In this document: one piece after another, positions 17,550 to 25,277 of the stretch | How positions within the stretch are numbered: the stretch's first letter is position 1 | Layout of the letters: each line of letters opens with the position of its first letter | Notes under the pieces: generated by a model | What the model saw: the letters and a program-made list of their open reading frames with translations, nothing else | Databases searched by the model: none | What the model was told of the DNA's origin: nothing | Assembly (NCBI GenBank): GCA_963798805.1 | Contig: CAWCVC010000009.1 | Span: 62,001 to 126,000 of the forward strand | DNA length: 64,000 nt | Reading direction: 5' to 3' | DNA from: CAVZCK01 sp963798805 | Lineage (GTDB): Bacteria > Pseudomonadota > Alphaproteobacteria > Rhizobiales > Rhodomicrobiaceae | Program-made: the position numbers and the translations under genes

Positions 17550-18770
17550 ATGCGCGGCGAGCCGGGATGGCAGCTCGACAGCGATTATGCGCGGTTTGCC
17601 CGGCAGCAGCCGGCGATCCGGTCTCCATTGGTCCTGCCGCAGATTGAACCGAAGCGGGTTGTACTCGTCGCACCGTCCCGCGCCTCGCTGGCGGTGACCC
17701 TCGGATCGCTGATCCACGAGATCGGCGTGCGCGGCCATGATATCTTGTGCTATGCCCCCGAACTCGGCGACGACCGTGCTTCGGAAACGCTCATGCGCTT
17801 GCGCGCCGACCTTCGTCCTCTTGCCGCCTTCCGGCAGGGCATTTCGCCGCTAGCCGACCAGCTTGCCATCACGCGCCTTGTCCGCAGCTTTCGCAAGTTC
17901 AGGCCGGACATTGTCGCAGGCTTCTCACCCAAGGGCGCCGCCCTTGCCGGTATCGCCGGGCGGATTGCGGGAGTTCCTCACATCGTGGCGATGATCGGCG
18001 AGCTTGGCCGCGGCTTCGAGGAAGCGCCGGATCGCGCATCAAAGGCACAGCGCCAACTCCAAAAAACCTTGCTCAGGCTTGCATTCTCGCTCAGCCACAC
18101 CGCCGTGTTCTTCAACGAGGAGAATTACAAGCTCTTGGAGCTTCACAATCTGCTGCCGCAGCGCCTGCGCCAGTTTCCGATGAACGGCAGCGGCATTCCT
18201 CTGGGGTATTTCCCAGAGGCTCCGCTCCCACCGATCGACCGCGGCGTGATGTTTCTTTACGCCGGGCCGCTCGACAGGCGATTTGGCATCGCCGAGTTCT
18301 GCGAAGCCGCGCGCTACCTGAAAGCCAAGCCGGGCCACTATAAATGTCTCGTCGCAGGACCCGAAATCCGCGGGGCCAACGGCTTTCCGTTATCGGAGCT
18401 GAAGCGCTATCGCAACGTCGTCCAATATCTCGGCCCGAAAGCCGATCCTCGCGCCTTCCTTGCCAAAACTCACGTCTTTGTGCTCCCCGCAAAGGGCGAT
18501 GCGATCCCTCAAGCGCTGCTGGAGGCGATCGCGATGGGCCGTCCCGTGATCACGTCGACATCGCGAGGTTGCCGGGTGGTCGTCCGAGAAGGCAAGAACG
18601 GGATGATCGTACCGTCAGGGGATCCATCCGCGCTTGCCGGCGCCATGGCGCGCCTGCTTTTACGTCCCGATCTCATTCCAGCGATGGCCAGGGCAAGCCG
18701 GGAATTGGCTGAGACGCAGTTCGACAGCCGACGGATCAACGCGCTTCTTCTCGACGCATTCGATCTCTAA
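17550..18770 (+). CDS. Glycosyltransferase family 4 protein (PglA/WbpY-like)
   Basis: 406 residues, cytoplasmic or membrane-associated GT-B fold. The N-terminal domain has RVVLVAPSRASLAVTLGSLI and a PDIVAGFSPKGAALAGIAGRIAG segment, typical of N-acetylhexosaminyl transferases acting on lipid-linked glycans. The C-terminal nucleotide-sugar domain has FLYAGPLDRRFGIAEF, the VFVLPAKGDAIPQALLEAIAMGRPVI motif with the conserved Glu, and a GKNGMIVPSGD block. The ATG follows GAGGGGGGA. A membrane protein and dapE follow on the same strand. The acceptor is unknown, and surface polysaccharide synthesis is the likeliest role. Confidence 0.85.
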   Translation: MRGEPGWQLDSDYARFARQQPAIRSPLVLPQIEPKRVVLVAPSRASLAVTLGSLIHEIGVRGHDILCYAPELGDDRASETLMRLRADLRPLAAFRQGISPLADQLAITRLVRSFRKFRPDIVAGFSPKGAALAGIAGRIAGVPHIVAMIGELGRGFEEAPDRASKAQRQLQKTLLRLAFSLSHTAVFFNEENYKLLELHNLLPQRLRQFPMNGSGIPLGYFPEAPLPPIDRGVMFLYAGPLDRRFGIAEFCEAARYLKAKPGHYKCLVAGPEIRGANGFPLSELKRYRNVVQYLGPKADPRAFLAKTHVFVLPAKGDAIPQALLEAIAMGRPVITSTSRGCRVVVREGKNGMIVPSGDPSALAGAMARLLLRPDLIPAMARASRELAETQFDSRRINALLLDAFDL

Positions 18771-18801
18771 GCTTGATTCCTCCTCGCACGATCAACCGTT
18801 A

Positions 18802-19530
18802 ATGGCAGTCAATCTCGAATTTCAGACGCTCGATGACCGCGCGATCATCAGACAGCTCGGCGAGCTGCGAAACCGGGTGGCTGAGCGTTTTCCGACGAGG
18901 GGACTGACGCAGACGGTCTCGCACCTCGTCGACATTGCGCGTCCGACCGCGCGGGAGGCCGCCTCGCTCCGCGAGCCGCAATGGGGCCTGCGGATCCTGT
19001 CGGTCCTGCCGATCCTTGCCGCGGCTTACGGCTTCTACCTGCTGATCGATTACTACCACCTCTCTTTCGAGGGCGCCTTGGCGTTCACGGAATTTACCCA
19101 GGCGCTTGACGCGGCGTTCAATATCCTGCTGCTTTCCGGTCTCTTCATCGCGTTCTTCGTCCGGCTCGAGAGCCGCTACAAGCGGGAGAAGGCCTTGCGG
19201 GGCCTCTATCGCCTGCGCGCCATCGCCCACGTTATCGACATGCATCAGCTTACCAAGGACCCCACCTCGGTGGCCGGCAAAGCGAGAACGCCGTCCTCGC
19301 CTGTGCGCGATCTGACCAATGAGCAGCTTTTGCGCTACCTCGACTATTGCTCGGAAATGCTGTCGCTGACCGGCAAGCTGGCGGCGCTCTATGCGCAGCA
19401 TTTTCCCGACGCAACCGTGATCTCGGCCGTCAACGATGTCGAGGAACTGGCTACGAATCTCAGCCGCAAGATCTGGCAGAAGATCGTGCTTGCTCAGGCG
19501 GCCACGCCGGCGGAAGCTGTGCGCCCATGA
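18802..19530 (+). CDS. Two-TM membrane protein of unknown function, coupled to dapE
   Basis: 242 residues and not recognised. It has two hydrophobic segments, about residues 66-84 (ILSVLPILAAAYGFYLLID) and 105-122 (FNILLLSGLFIAFFVRL). A basic connector and a helical, Leu/Glu-rich C-terminal half follow, probably cytoplasmic. The ATG at 18802 is chosen; the frame is open further upstream but only inside the glycosyltransferase gene. Its TGA overlaps the dapE ATG (ATGA at 19527-19530), so it is co-translated with dapE. A link to cell-wall precursor supply is possible but only inferred from position. Confidence 0.75.
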   Translation: MAVNLEFQTLDDRAIIRQLGELRNRVAERFPTRGLTQTVSHLVDIARPTAREAASLREPQWGLRILSVLPILAAAYGFYLLIDYYHLSFEGALAFTEFTQALDAAFNILLLSGLFIAFFVRLESRYKREKALRGLYRLRAIAHVIDMHQLTKDPTSVAGKARTPSSPVRDLTNEQLLRYLDYCSEMLSLTGKLAALYAQHFPDATVISAVNDVEELATNLSRKIWQKIVLAQAATPAEAVRP

Positions 19531-20693
19531 AGAACGACCTCGACCCTGTCGCTCACGCCGTCGCGTTGGTGCGCTGCCGCAGCGTCACGCCCGACCAGGG
19601 CGGCGCCCTCGATTACATGGAAACGCAGCTTGCTCGCGCCGGCTTCTCCTGCCGGCGGCTCCCCTTCGATAGTGGCGGGCCACCAGCTGTGGACAATCTT
19701 TACGCCCGTATTGGCGACGCCTCTCCGCATCTGTGCTTTGCCGGTCATATCGACGTGGTCCCGCCCGGTGATGAGGCGGCGTGGACCTCGCCGCCTTTCG
19801 CGGCCGAGATCCGCAATGGCGCGCTGTTCGGACGCGGCGCCTGCGACATGAAGGGCGGCGTTGCCGCAATGATGGCGGCGGTGTTCCGCTATCTGGAAAA
19901 GCATGGCCGGCCAAACGGTTCGATCAGCTTTCTCATCACCGCCGACGAGGAAGGCCCGGCGGTGAACGGAACGCGCGCCGTCGTCGAATGGATGCGCGAA
20001 GCCGGCGAGCGGCCGGATCATTGCGTCCTCGGCGAGCCAACTCATCCGAGCAGAATGGGCGAGGCCATCAAGGTCGGCCGGCGCGGCAGCCTGACCGGGC
20101 GTCTGACTGTCCGCGGCGTGCAGGGCCATGTCGCCTATCCGCATCAGACGCGGAATCCGCTGACCGGGCTCATTGCAGCGCTTAAGCGGATCATCGACGA
20201 GCGGCTCGATGACGGGACCGAAAATTTCGCGCCGTCGAATCTCGAAGTCACGAGCGTAGACACCGGAAATCCCGCGGTGAACGTCGTCCCGGCAAAGGCA
20301 AGCGCGCAGTTCAATGTCCGTTTCAACGATTTGCACAGCGCGGATTCGCTCGCCGCGCGACTGCGTGCGCTCATCGATGGAGCATTGGCCGGCACTGGGC
20401 TGTCCTATGAGCTGGCTTTCGAGTCGAACGCGGATGTGTTCCTGACCGAGCCGGGTCCATGGGTCCAGATGCTGCGCGATGTCTCGCGCGAAATCACGGG
20501 CCTGGAGGCGGGATCATCGACAGACGGCGGCACCTCCGACGCGCGGTTCATCAAGGATATCTGCCCCGTGGTCGAATACGGGCTGGTCAACACGACCATT
20601 CACAAGGTCAATGAGAACACGCCCGTTTCGGACCTCGAGATGCTCACCGAAATTTTCGAGCGGTTTCTAGAGCGCTATTTCGCCGCTCCTTGA
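19527..20693 (+). CDS. dapE: Succinyl-diaminopimelate desuccinylase
   Basis: Hydrolyses N-succinyl-LL-diaminopimelate in lysine and peptidoglycan precursor synthesis; a cytoplasmic di-zinc M20 peptidase-fold enzyme. The 388 residues show the metal ligands in order: FAGHIDVVPPGD (His74, Asp76), GRGACDMKGG (Asp107) and the catalytic TADEEGPAVNGT (Glu141/142). The dimerisation domain has GRRGSLTGRLTVRGVQGHVAYP, and the last part has SSTDGGTSDARF and a late conserved His. The start is set by the ATGA overlap with the preceding gene; the longer frame from 19347 is rejected. Convergent with the ATP-grasp gene. Confidence 0.96.
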   Translation: MKNDLDPVAHAVALVRCRSVTPDQGGALDYMETQLARAGFSCRRLPFDSGGPPAVDNLYARIGDASPHLCFAGHIDVVPPGDEAAWTSPPFAAEIRNGALFGRGACDMKGGVAAMMAAVFRYLEKHGRPNGSISFLITADEEGPAVNGTRAVVEWMREAGERPDHCVLGEPTHPSRMGEAIKVGRRGSLTGRLTVRGVQGHVAYPHQTRNPLTGLIAALKRIIDERLDDGTENFAPSNLEVTSVDTGNPAVNVVPAKASAQFNVRFNDLHSADSLAARLRALIDGALAGTGLSYELAFESNADVFLTEPGPWVQMLRDVSREITGLEAGSSTDGGTSDARFIKDICPVVEYGLVNTTIHKVNENTPVSDLEMLTEIFERFLERYFAAP

Positions 20694-20716
20694 GCGGATC
20701 GACCGGACGGGCAGCC

Positions 20717-21979
20717 TCATACCCTCGCCGGCCTGAATCGTTTGGCGGCCCTGCGGATCGCCCCGCCGCGTTCTGCCGCGCAACCGACGAGAAAAGCCCG
20801 GAACTCAGCCGTGAGCATTCCTTTGCCATGCGCGATTTGCGGCAGATTGAAATCGCCGCCGACATTGGCTTCGACGATGACCGGCCCGGTGGCACAGAGC
20901 GCCACGTCCCAGGCCTGCATCCGGATGCGCGGAAAAAGCGTCGCGGCCGAGAGGCAGATCTCCACCGTTTGGCCCCAATCCGGCATCTGCACGCCGCTGA
21001 GCGCAATGCCGGTGTCGGGATGCACCTCGACCTCCTGCATCGCCTGGCCGACACCGAAGACCGCGCGGGTGATCCGTCCGCTTTCGCTGTCCAGGGCGGC
21101 TAGCAGATTGCCGGTGCGCCAGAAATTGTCGGCAATGTTGCCGCCTACCGGGATTTTCAGCAGCGCCCGATGAAGTGATGGGCCGGAGCGTTCGAGCAGC
21201 ACGATGAGCCGCACCCCGGCGAGATGGCCTGCCGTAAGACGTCCGATCTCTGGATGCGGCGCCAAGATCTTCTGAAACAGATAGCCGTCGGTTGCGTAAC
21301 GTTCGAGCGCCGCAACGAACGCGTCTGGCGTTGCGCGCCTGCCGCCGGCGAAAACCATCTCGTTCGAGCTTGGATCATAGGCCTCCGCGCGCACCGTTCC
21401 TGCCGACCGCATTCCTGTCACCGGCTTTCCGAACCATGGTGTCGCACCCGGCTCTCCCAGGAATTGCGCCAGCGCCTGCGGATCCGGCAGACATCTCAAT
21501 CTGGGCAGAGCGGCGTTGTGCCTGTAAAGCGCAATGGTTTCCGGCACTGGAAAGCCGGCCTCTTGCAGCACATGGTAGTTCAGCAGCTTATCGTGGAAGA
21601 CACCGATCCAGATCGGATCGGCCGTGATCATATGCAGCGTCTGCTCAAGCCCACGGCCGACAAAATCCAGCTTCGCTTCGCCGGGCGCGAGGTTTTCGTC
21701 CCAAAGACGATAATAGCAATAGTCATCGATCGACAGCTTGCCGGGCGATCGGCGCATCGTCCAAAGCATGTCGCGAATAACCGCAAAGGCGCCTTTGCCC
21801 GTTGCGCGGGTCGCCGCAATCACCTCCGAAACCAGGTCGATTGCGGGGATAACCGGTTCGGCGTCGAGAATCGGCGGTTCGGTTCGCTCTGCCTCGAGGT
21901 CGGAAGGTTGGTCGGGGATCGGCGGATTGCCCGAACGAGGCTTCTGCGGTGAAAGCGGCGAGACCGGCTCGTTCAACAT
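20717..21979 (-). CDS. Sugar-transfer-associated ATP-grasp protein
   Basis: 420 residues. Residues 1-60 are Pro/Glu-rich and probably disordered. The rest resembles the ATP-grasp domain found next to sugar transferases (ATPgrasp_ST type). Recognisable blocks are DDYCYYRLWDENL, FHDKLLNYHVLQEAGFPVPET, WFGKPVTGMRSAG, GYLFQKILAPHPEIG, LAGVRLIVLLE and VIVEANVGGDFNLPQ, the last holding the Mg-binding acidic residues. An ATG at 22006 is in frame, but the one at 21979 has AAGGGG eight bases upstream and is preferred. The reaction is unknown; ATP-dependent ligation of an amino acid or small acid is typical of the fold. It stands alone on the minus strand. Confidence 0.75.
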   Translation of the reverse strand: MLNEPVSPLSPQKPRSGNPPIPDQPSDLEAERTEPPILDAEPVIPAIDLVSEVIAATRATGKGAFAVIRDMLWTMRRSPGKLSIDDYCYYRLWDENLAPGEAKLDFVGRGLEQTLHMITADPIWIGVFHDKLLNYHVLQEAGFPVPETIALYRHNAALPRLRCLPDPQALAQFLGEPGATPWFGKPVTGMRSAGTVRAEAYDPSSNEMVFAGGRRATPDAFVAALERYATDGYLFQKILAPHPEIGRLTAGHLAGVRLIVLLERSGPSLHRALLKIPVGGNIADNFWRTGNLLAALDSESGRITRAVFGVGQAMQEVEVHPDTGIALSGVQMPDWGQTVEICLSAATLFPRIRMQAWDVALCATGPVIVEANVGGDFNLPQIAHGKGMLTAEFRAFLVGCAAERGGAIRRAAKRFRPARV

Positions 21980-22207
21980 CGGTGCACCCCTTTGGCTATT
22001 TTGCATTCAGTTCTAGCATTTTTCCAAATGGGATTACGATGAAACAAAGACATGGCTAAATCCTTGAAGGAGCACGCCAAGCCGGGCCCGACGCGCCAGA
22101 ACCGGCTCGACCTCGCCACCGCCGGCGCTTTGAAACATCGGCCCGCAATGCTACATTCAGGGTGAAACACCCCTAGCGAAGCGAGCCGAAGGTCTGAGAG
22201 ATTCCTT

Positions 22208-23269
22208 ATGATGCGGGACAACATTCCAGGGAGCCAGGAAGCCAGCGCGTTGGGCTTCGATGCCGGACAGGGGGCGCCGATGGTCGACCCCTACGGCCGG
22301 ACCATCTCCTATCTGCGCGTTTCGGTGACCGATCGCTGCGATTTCCGCTGCGTCTATTGCATGGCGGAAAATATGACCTTCCTGCCGAAAAAGGATCTCC
22401 TGACGCTCGAGGAGTTGGACCGGCTCTGCTCGGTTTTCGTGGCCAAGGGCGTTCGCAAGCTGCGCCTGACAGGCGGCGAGCCGCTGGTGCGCAAGAACAT
22501 CATGTCGCTTTTCCGCTCCCTGTCCCGGCACCTGGGCAGCGGCGCGCTGGACGAATTGACGCTGACGACAAATGGCAGCCAGATGCCGCGCTTCGCGCAA
22601 GAGCTTTACGACTACGGCGTGCGGCGCGTGAATATCTCCCTCGACACGTTGCGTCCTGATCGCTTCAAAGCAATCACCCGCTGGGGCGATTTCGGTCAAG
22701 TCATGGCGGGCATCGAGGCGGCGCAATCGGCCGGACTGGCGGTCAAGATCAATGCCGTCGCGCTCAAGGGCATCAACGAGGACGAGATAGAGGACATGAT
22801 GGTCTGGGCGCATGATCGCGGCATGGACCTGACCCTCATCGAGACGATGCCTCTCGGCGATATCGATGGCGACCGGACCGACCAATATTTGCCGCTGTCC
22901 GTTGTCCGCGCCCGGCTGCTCGATCGCTGGACTTTGGAAGACATTCCCTACAAAACCGGCGGCCCGGCGCGTTATGTCCGGGTCAACGAGACCGGTGGCC
23001 GCATTGGCTTCATTACCCCTCTGACGCATAATTTCTGCGAAAGCTGCAACCGGGTCCGGATCACCTGCACAGGGACGCTGTATATGTGTCTCGGCCAGGA
23101 AGACGCTGCGGATCTGCGCGCGCCGCTCAGGATGAGCGAGGCGAACACGCCGCTCGAGGCCGCGATCGACGAGGCCATTGGCCGCAAGCCGAAGGGCCAT
23201 GATTTCGTCATCGACCGCCGCCACAATAGGCCGGCCGTGGCTCGCCATATGAGCATGACCGGCGGCTAG
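22208..23269 (+). CDS. moaA: GTP 3',8-cyclase MoaA (molybdenum cofactor)
   Basis: Radical-SAM enzyme for the first step of molybdopterin synthesis, GTP to 3',8-cyclo-7,8-dihydro-GTP. The 353 residues carry CDFRCVYC (Cys44, 48, 51) for the SAM cluster and RLTGGEPLVRK. The C-terminal cluster block is FCESCNRVRITCTGTLYMCLG, and the protein ends in Gly-Gly (MSMTGG), which is essential in MoaA. Two adjacent ATGs open the frame at 22208. An internal ATG at 22280 (MVDPYGR) with a GGGGG upstream is a plausible shorter start. No Moco riboswitch was recognised. Confidence 0.95.
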   Translation: MMRDNIPGSQEASALGFDAGQGAPMVDPYGRTISYLRVSVTDRCDFRCVYCMAENMTFLPKKDLLTLEELDRLCSVFVAKGVRKLRLTGGEPLVRKNIMSLFRSLSRHLGSGALDELTLTTNGSQMPRFAQELYDYGVRRVNISLDTLRPDRFKAITRWGDFGQVMAGIEAAQSAGLAVKINAVALKGINEDEIEDMMVWAHDRGMDLTLIETMPLGDIDGDRTDQYLPLSVVRARLLDRWTLEDIPYKTGGPARYVRVNETGGRIGFITPLTHNFCESCNRVRITCTGTLYMCLGQEDAADLRAPLRMSEANTPLEAAIDEAIGRKPKGHDFVIDRRHNRPAVARHMSMTGG

Positions 23270-23603
23270 GCCGCTTGGGCTTTCCCAAACATCGATGTTG
23301 TCTTAAGAGGTCATCATGTCGCATGCGCCGGCACTGTACGGCCTCTGTGTGTATGGTGTTGCAGGAAACTGCCGTGTGGGCGGCCGAGCCATTTGCCTTG
23401 AAAATCATCTTTTCGTCGAAGATATGTGAAGGTTCTGCCGGATTACTACGGCGCTCGGGCAAAATGCAGCTAAGCAAACCCTTCGACTCCACGACGGTGC
23501 CGACTCTTTGCTATATAGAGGCCAAAGCGCGGACGGTGCAGTGCGGTTTGCATTCTGGCTTCTGCGCGATCCATACGCCCCTTGATATCCTGGTTAGCGG
23601 CCG
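23270..23603. other. Intergenic region moaA to J-domain gene
   Basis: 334 bases. A short hairpin TTGGG-CTTT-CCCAA lies just after the moaA stop, without a T tract. A CTATATAG stretch near 23510 could be part of a promoter. A 110-codon frame starting at 23275 runs into the next gene and looks like a shadow. Nothing else is recognised. Confidence 0.4.
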
Positions 23604-25049
23604 ATGACGATTGGCACTGAAAACTGCTACGAGATCCTCGGCATCAGCCCGGATGCCAATGACGAAGAGGTCAAGCAGGCGTTTCGCGAACTGGCGAAGC
23701 ATTATCATCCCGACCGCAATCCAGGCGATGAAGAGGCCGAGCGCCAATTCAAGCGCGTTACCGAGGCCTATGATGCCGTCAGGGACGCCGGGCGCCGCCA
23801 GGCTTACAATGAGTGGCTCGCTTTCAGTGAAGGGCGTCAAAAGACGACGAGGCGGCAATGGGGCCGGCTGGTCGCGCTGCTGGCGCTGCTCCTGATCGCG
23901 CCAAGTGCCGTGATCTCCTGGTTCGCGATCTCGGGCGAGTTTCCGATGGCCGAATTCGGCCGGAGCCATTCCGGCGCCGCGCCCGTCAGCCCGGTGCGGC
24001 AGGAGCGCAGCGTGGGCGCAAAGATCGGCGACGAGTTGGCCACCGGACAGAGCGATTCCGGTGAGAAGCCGGCCCCTGAATCGTCGAACCAGCACAGCGG
24101 TCAAGTAACTGATGAGAACGGTGCGCAGCCGTCATCAAGTGCCGAGAACGAAAGCCAGCCCGATAACCCAAAAAGCGTCTCGACCAAGCCATCCGGAGGG
24201 GCGGCAATCGCTTCGACCCAGGCACAAGGCGCGCCTGCCGAGGACGTCGAAGCCGCACAGGTCAGCCATGCGCCCGCCGGTTCCGATCGCACCGAGGCGC
24301 TTCCGAACGCGTCCAGTCACGGCAAGGCAGCCTCCGTCGCAGAGAATGAAAACGACGGCGCTCAACAACCTACCCGGACGGCGCCGCAGAGCAACGGCGG
24401 GCCCAATCAGCTTCTGAACGACAAAGCGAACGGCGCTCGCGGTGCGGCCCAGCTTCTCGCCGAGCTCAAAGAGCCCGGCAATGCAGACGCTGCGGCGGGC
24501 GGAGAAGAGCGGCCACGCTCGATCGCTCCGCTGGAGCGCGGACAGGTCGGCACATCCGGCGAGGCCGAGCCGGCCAACACGTTTTCGGATTGCAGAGACT
24601 GCCCACTGATGTCGCTGACGCGGCACGCTTCGACCGTTGAGGGCAATGAGACCCTGGCCATCAGCCAATCCGAGGTGACTGTCAGGCAATGGAATATCTG
24701 TGTCCAGGACGGCGCCTGCCCACCCTATCGATCCGGCGGCGGTGATCCGCTGGCGCCGGTTGTGGGGGTCAGCGAGCACGACGCGAGCCTTTACGCCGCA
24801 TGGCTTTCGGATGTAACCGGCAAGCTTTATCGGGCGGTGCTGCCCTTTTCGCCACCTGGAGCCAGAACGCGTGGATCGGTAGATGCGGACGATCGCTGCG
24901 CCGATCGGCAGCGGCAGCGAAAGGCGGGAGGATGGGATTGGCTCGAAGACAAGCCGGACCGTGATTGTCCGCCGCCTTCCGCATCTCACGCGTCGGGTGA
25001 AAACGCACGCGGCTTCCGCGTTGCGCGTCGCACTAAGATCAATGGCTGA
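23604..25049 (+). CDS. J-domain / transmembrane / degenerate FGE-sulfatase-like fusion protein
   Basis: 481 residues in four parts. Residues 6-70 are a complete J-domain (NCYEILGISPDANDEEVKQA and HPD at 35-37), the DnaK-stimulating motif. One membrane helix lies at about 88-109, so the J-domain should face the cytoplasm. Residues about 112-326 are low-complexity, rich in Ala, Gly, Gln, Ser and Glu, and probably periplasmic. Residues 327-481 resemble a shrunken formylglycine-generating-enzyme (SUMF1) domain: ISQSEVTVRQWNICVQDGAC, PVVGVSEHDASLYAAWLS, GWDWLEDKPDRDC and terminal GFRVARR. The middle of that domain and the catalytic Cys region are absent, so a binding role is more likely than catalysis. 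Its client and function are unknown. Confidence 0.8.
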   Translation: MTIGTENCYEILGISPDANDEEVKQAFRELAKHYHPDRNPGDEEAERQFKRVTEAYDAVRDAGRRQAYNEWLAFSEGRQKTTRRQWGRLVALLALLLIAPSAVISWFAISGEFPMAEFGRSHSGAAPVSPVRQERSVGAKIGDELATGQSDSGEKPAPESSNQHSGQVTDENGAQPSSSAENESQPDNPKSVSTKPSGGAAIASTQAQGAPAEDVEAAQVSHAPAGSDRTEALPNASSHGKAASVAENENDGAQQPTRTAPQSNGGPNQLLNDKANGARGAAQLLAELKEPGNADAAAGGEERPRSIAPLERGQVGTSGEAEPANTFSDCRDCPLMSLTRHASTVEGNETLAISQSEVTVRQWNICVQDGACPPYRSGGGDPLAPVVGVSEHDASLYAAWLSDVTGKLYRAVLPFSPPGARTRGSVDADDRCADRQRQRKAGGWDWLEDKPDRDCPPPSASHASGENARGFRVARRTKING

Positions 25050-25277
25050 ACGGATCGCGGGCTGCGGGTGGCTGTTTTCCTTGGCCCGTTGCCGCGCGGC
25101 ATTCCGGTTTCTGCGAGGACATTGTCGCCATATCTCTGTTTTATTTCCCATACGCACCATCAGTGTTAACACCGAAGCGCACCTCACGAGAGAATTTCTG
25201 TGCCCTGACGCGCGATACGGCTTTGTCATTGCGGGTTCTTTTCAGTAAGAAGGGGAGCGCTTTGGGGGGCAGAGCGA

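Noticed and set aside
22150..22207. TPP-riboswitch-like CTGAGA before moaA
   Set aside because: CTGAGA is present, but the second conserved part of the thi-box (ACCTGATCTGG-like) is missing and the gene is not thiamine-related.
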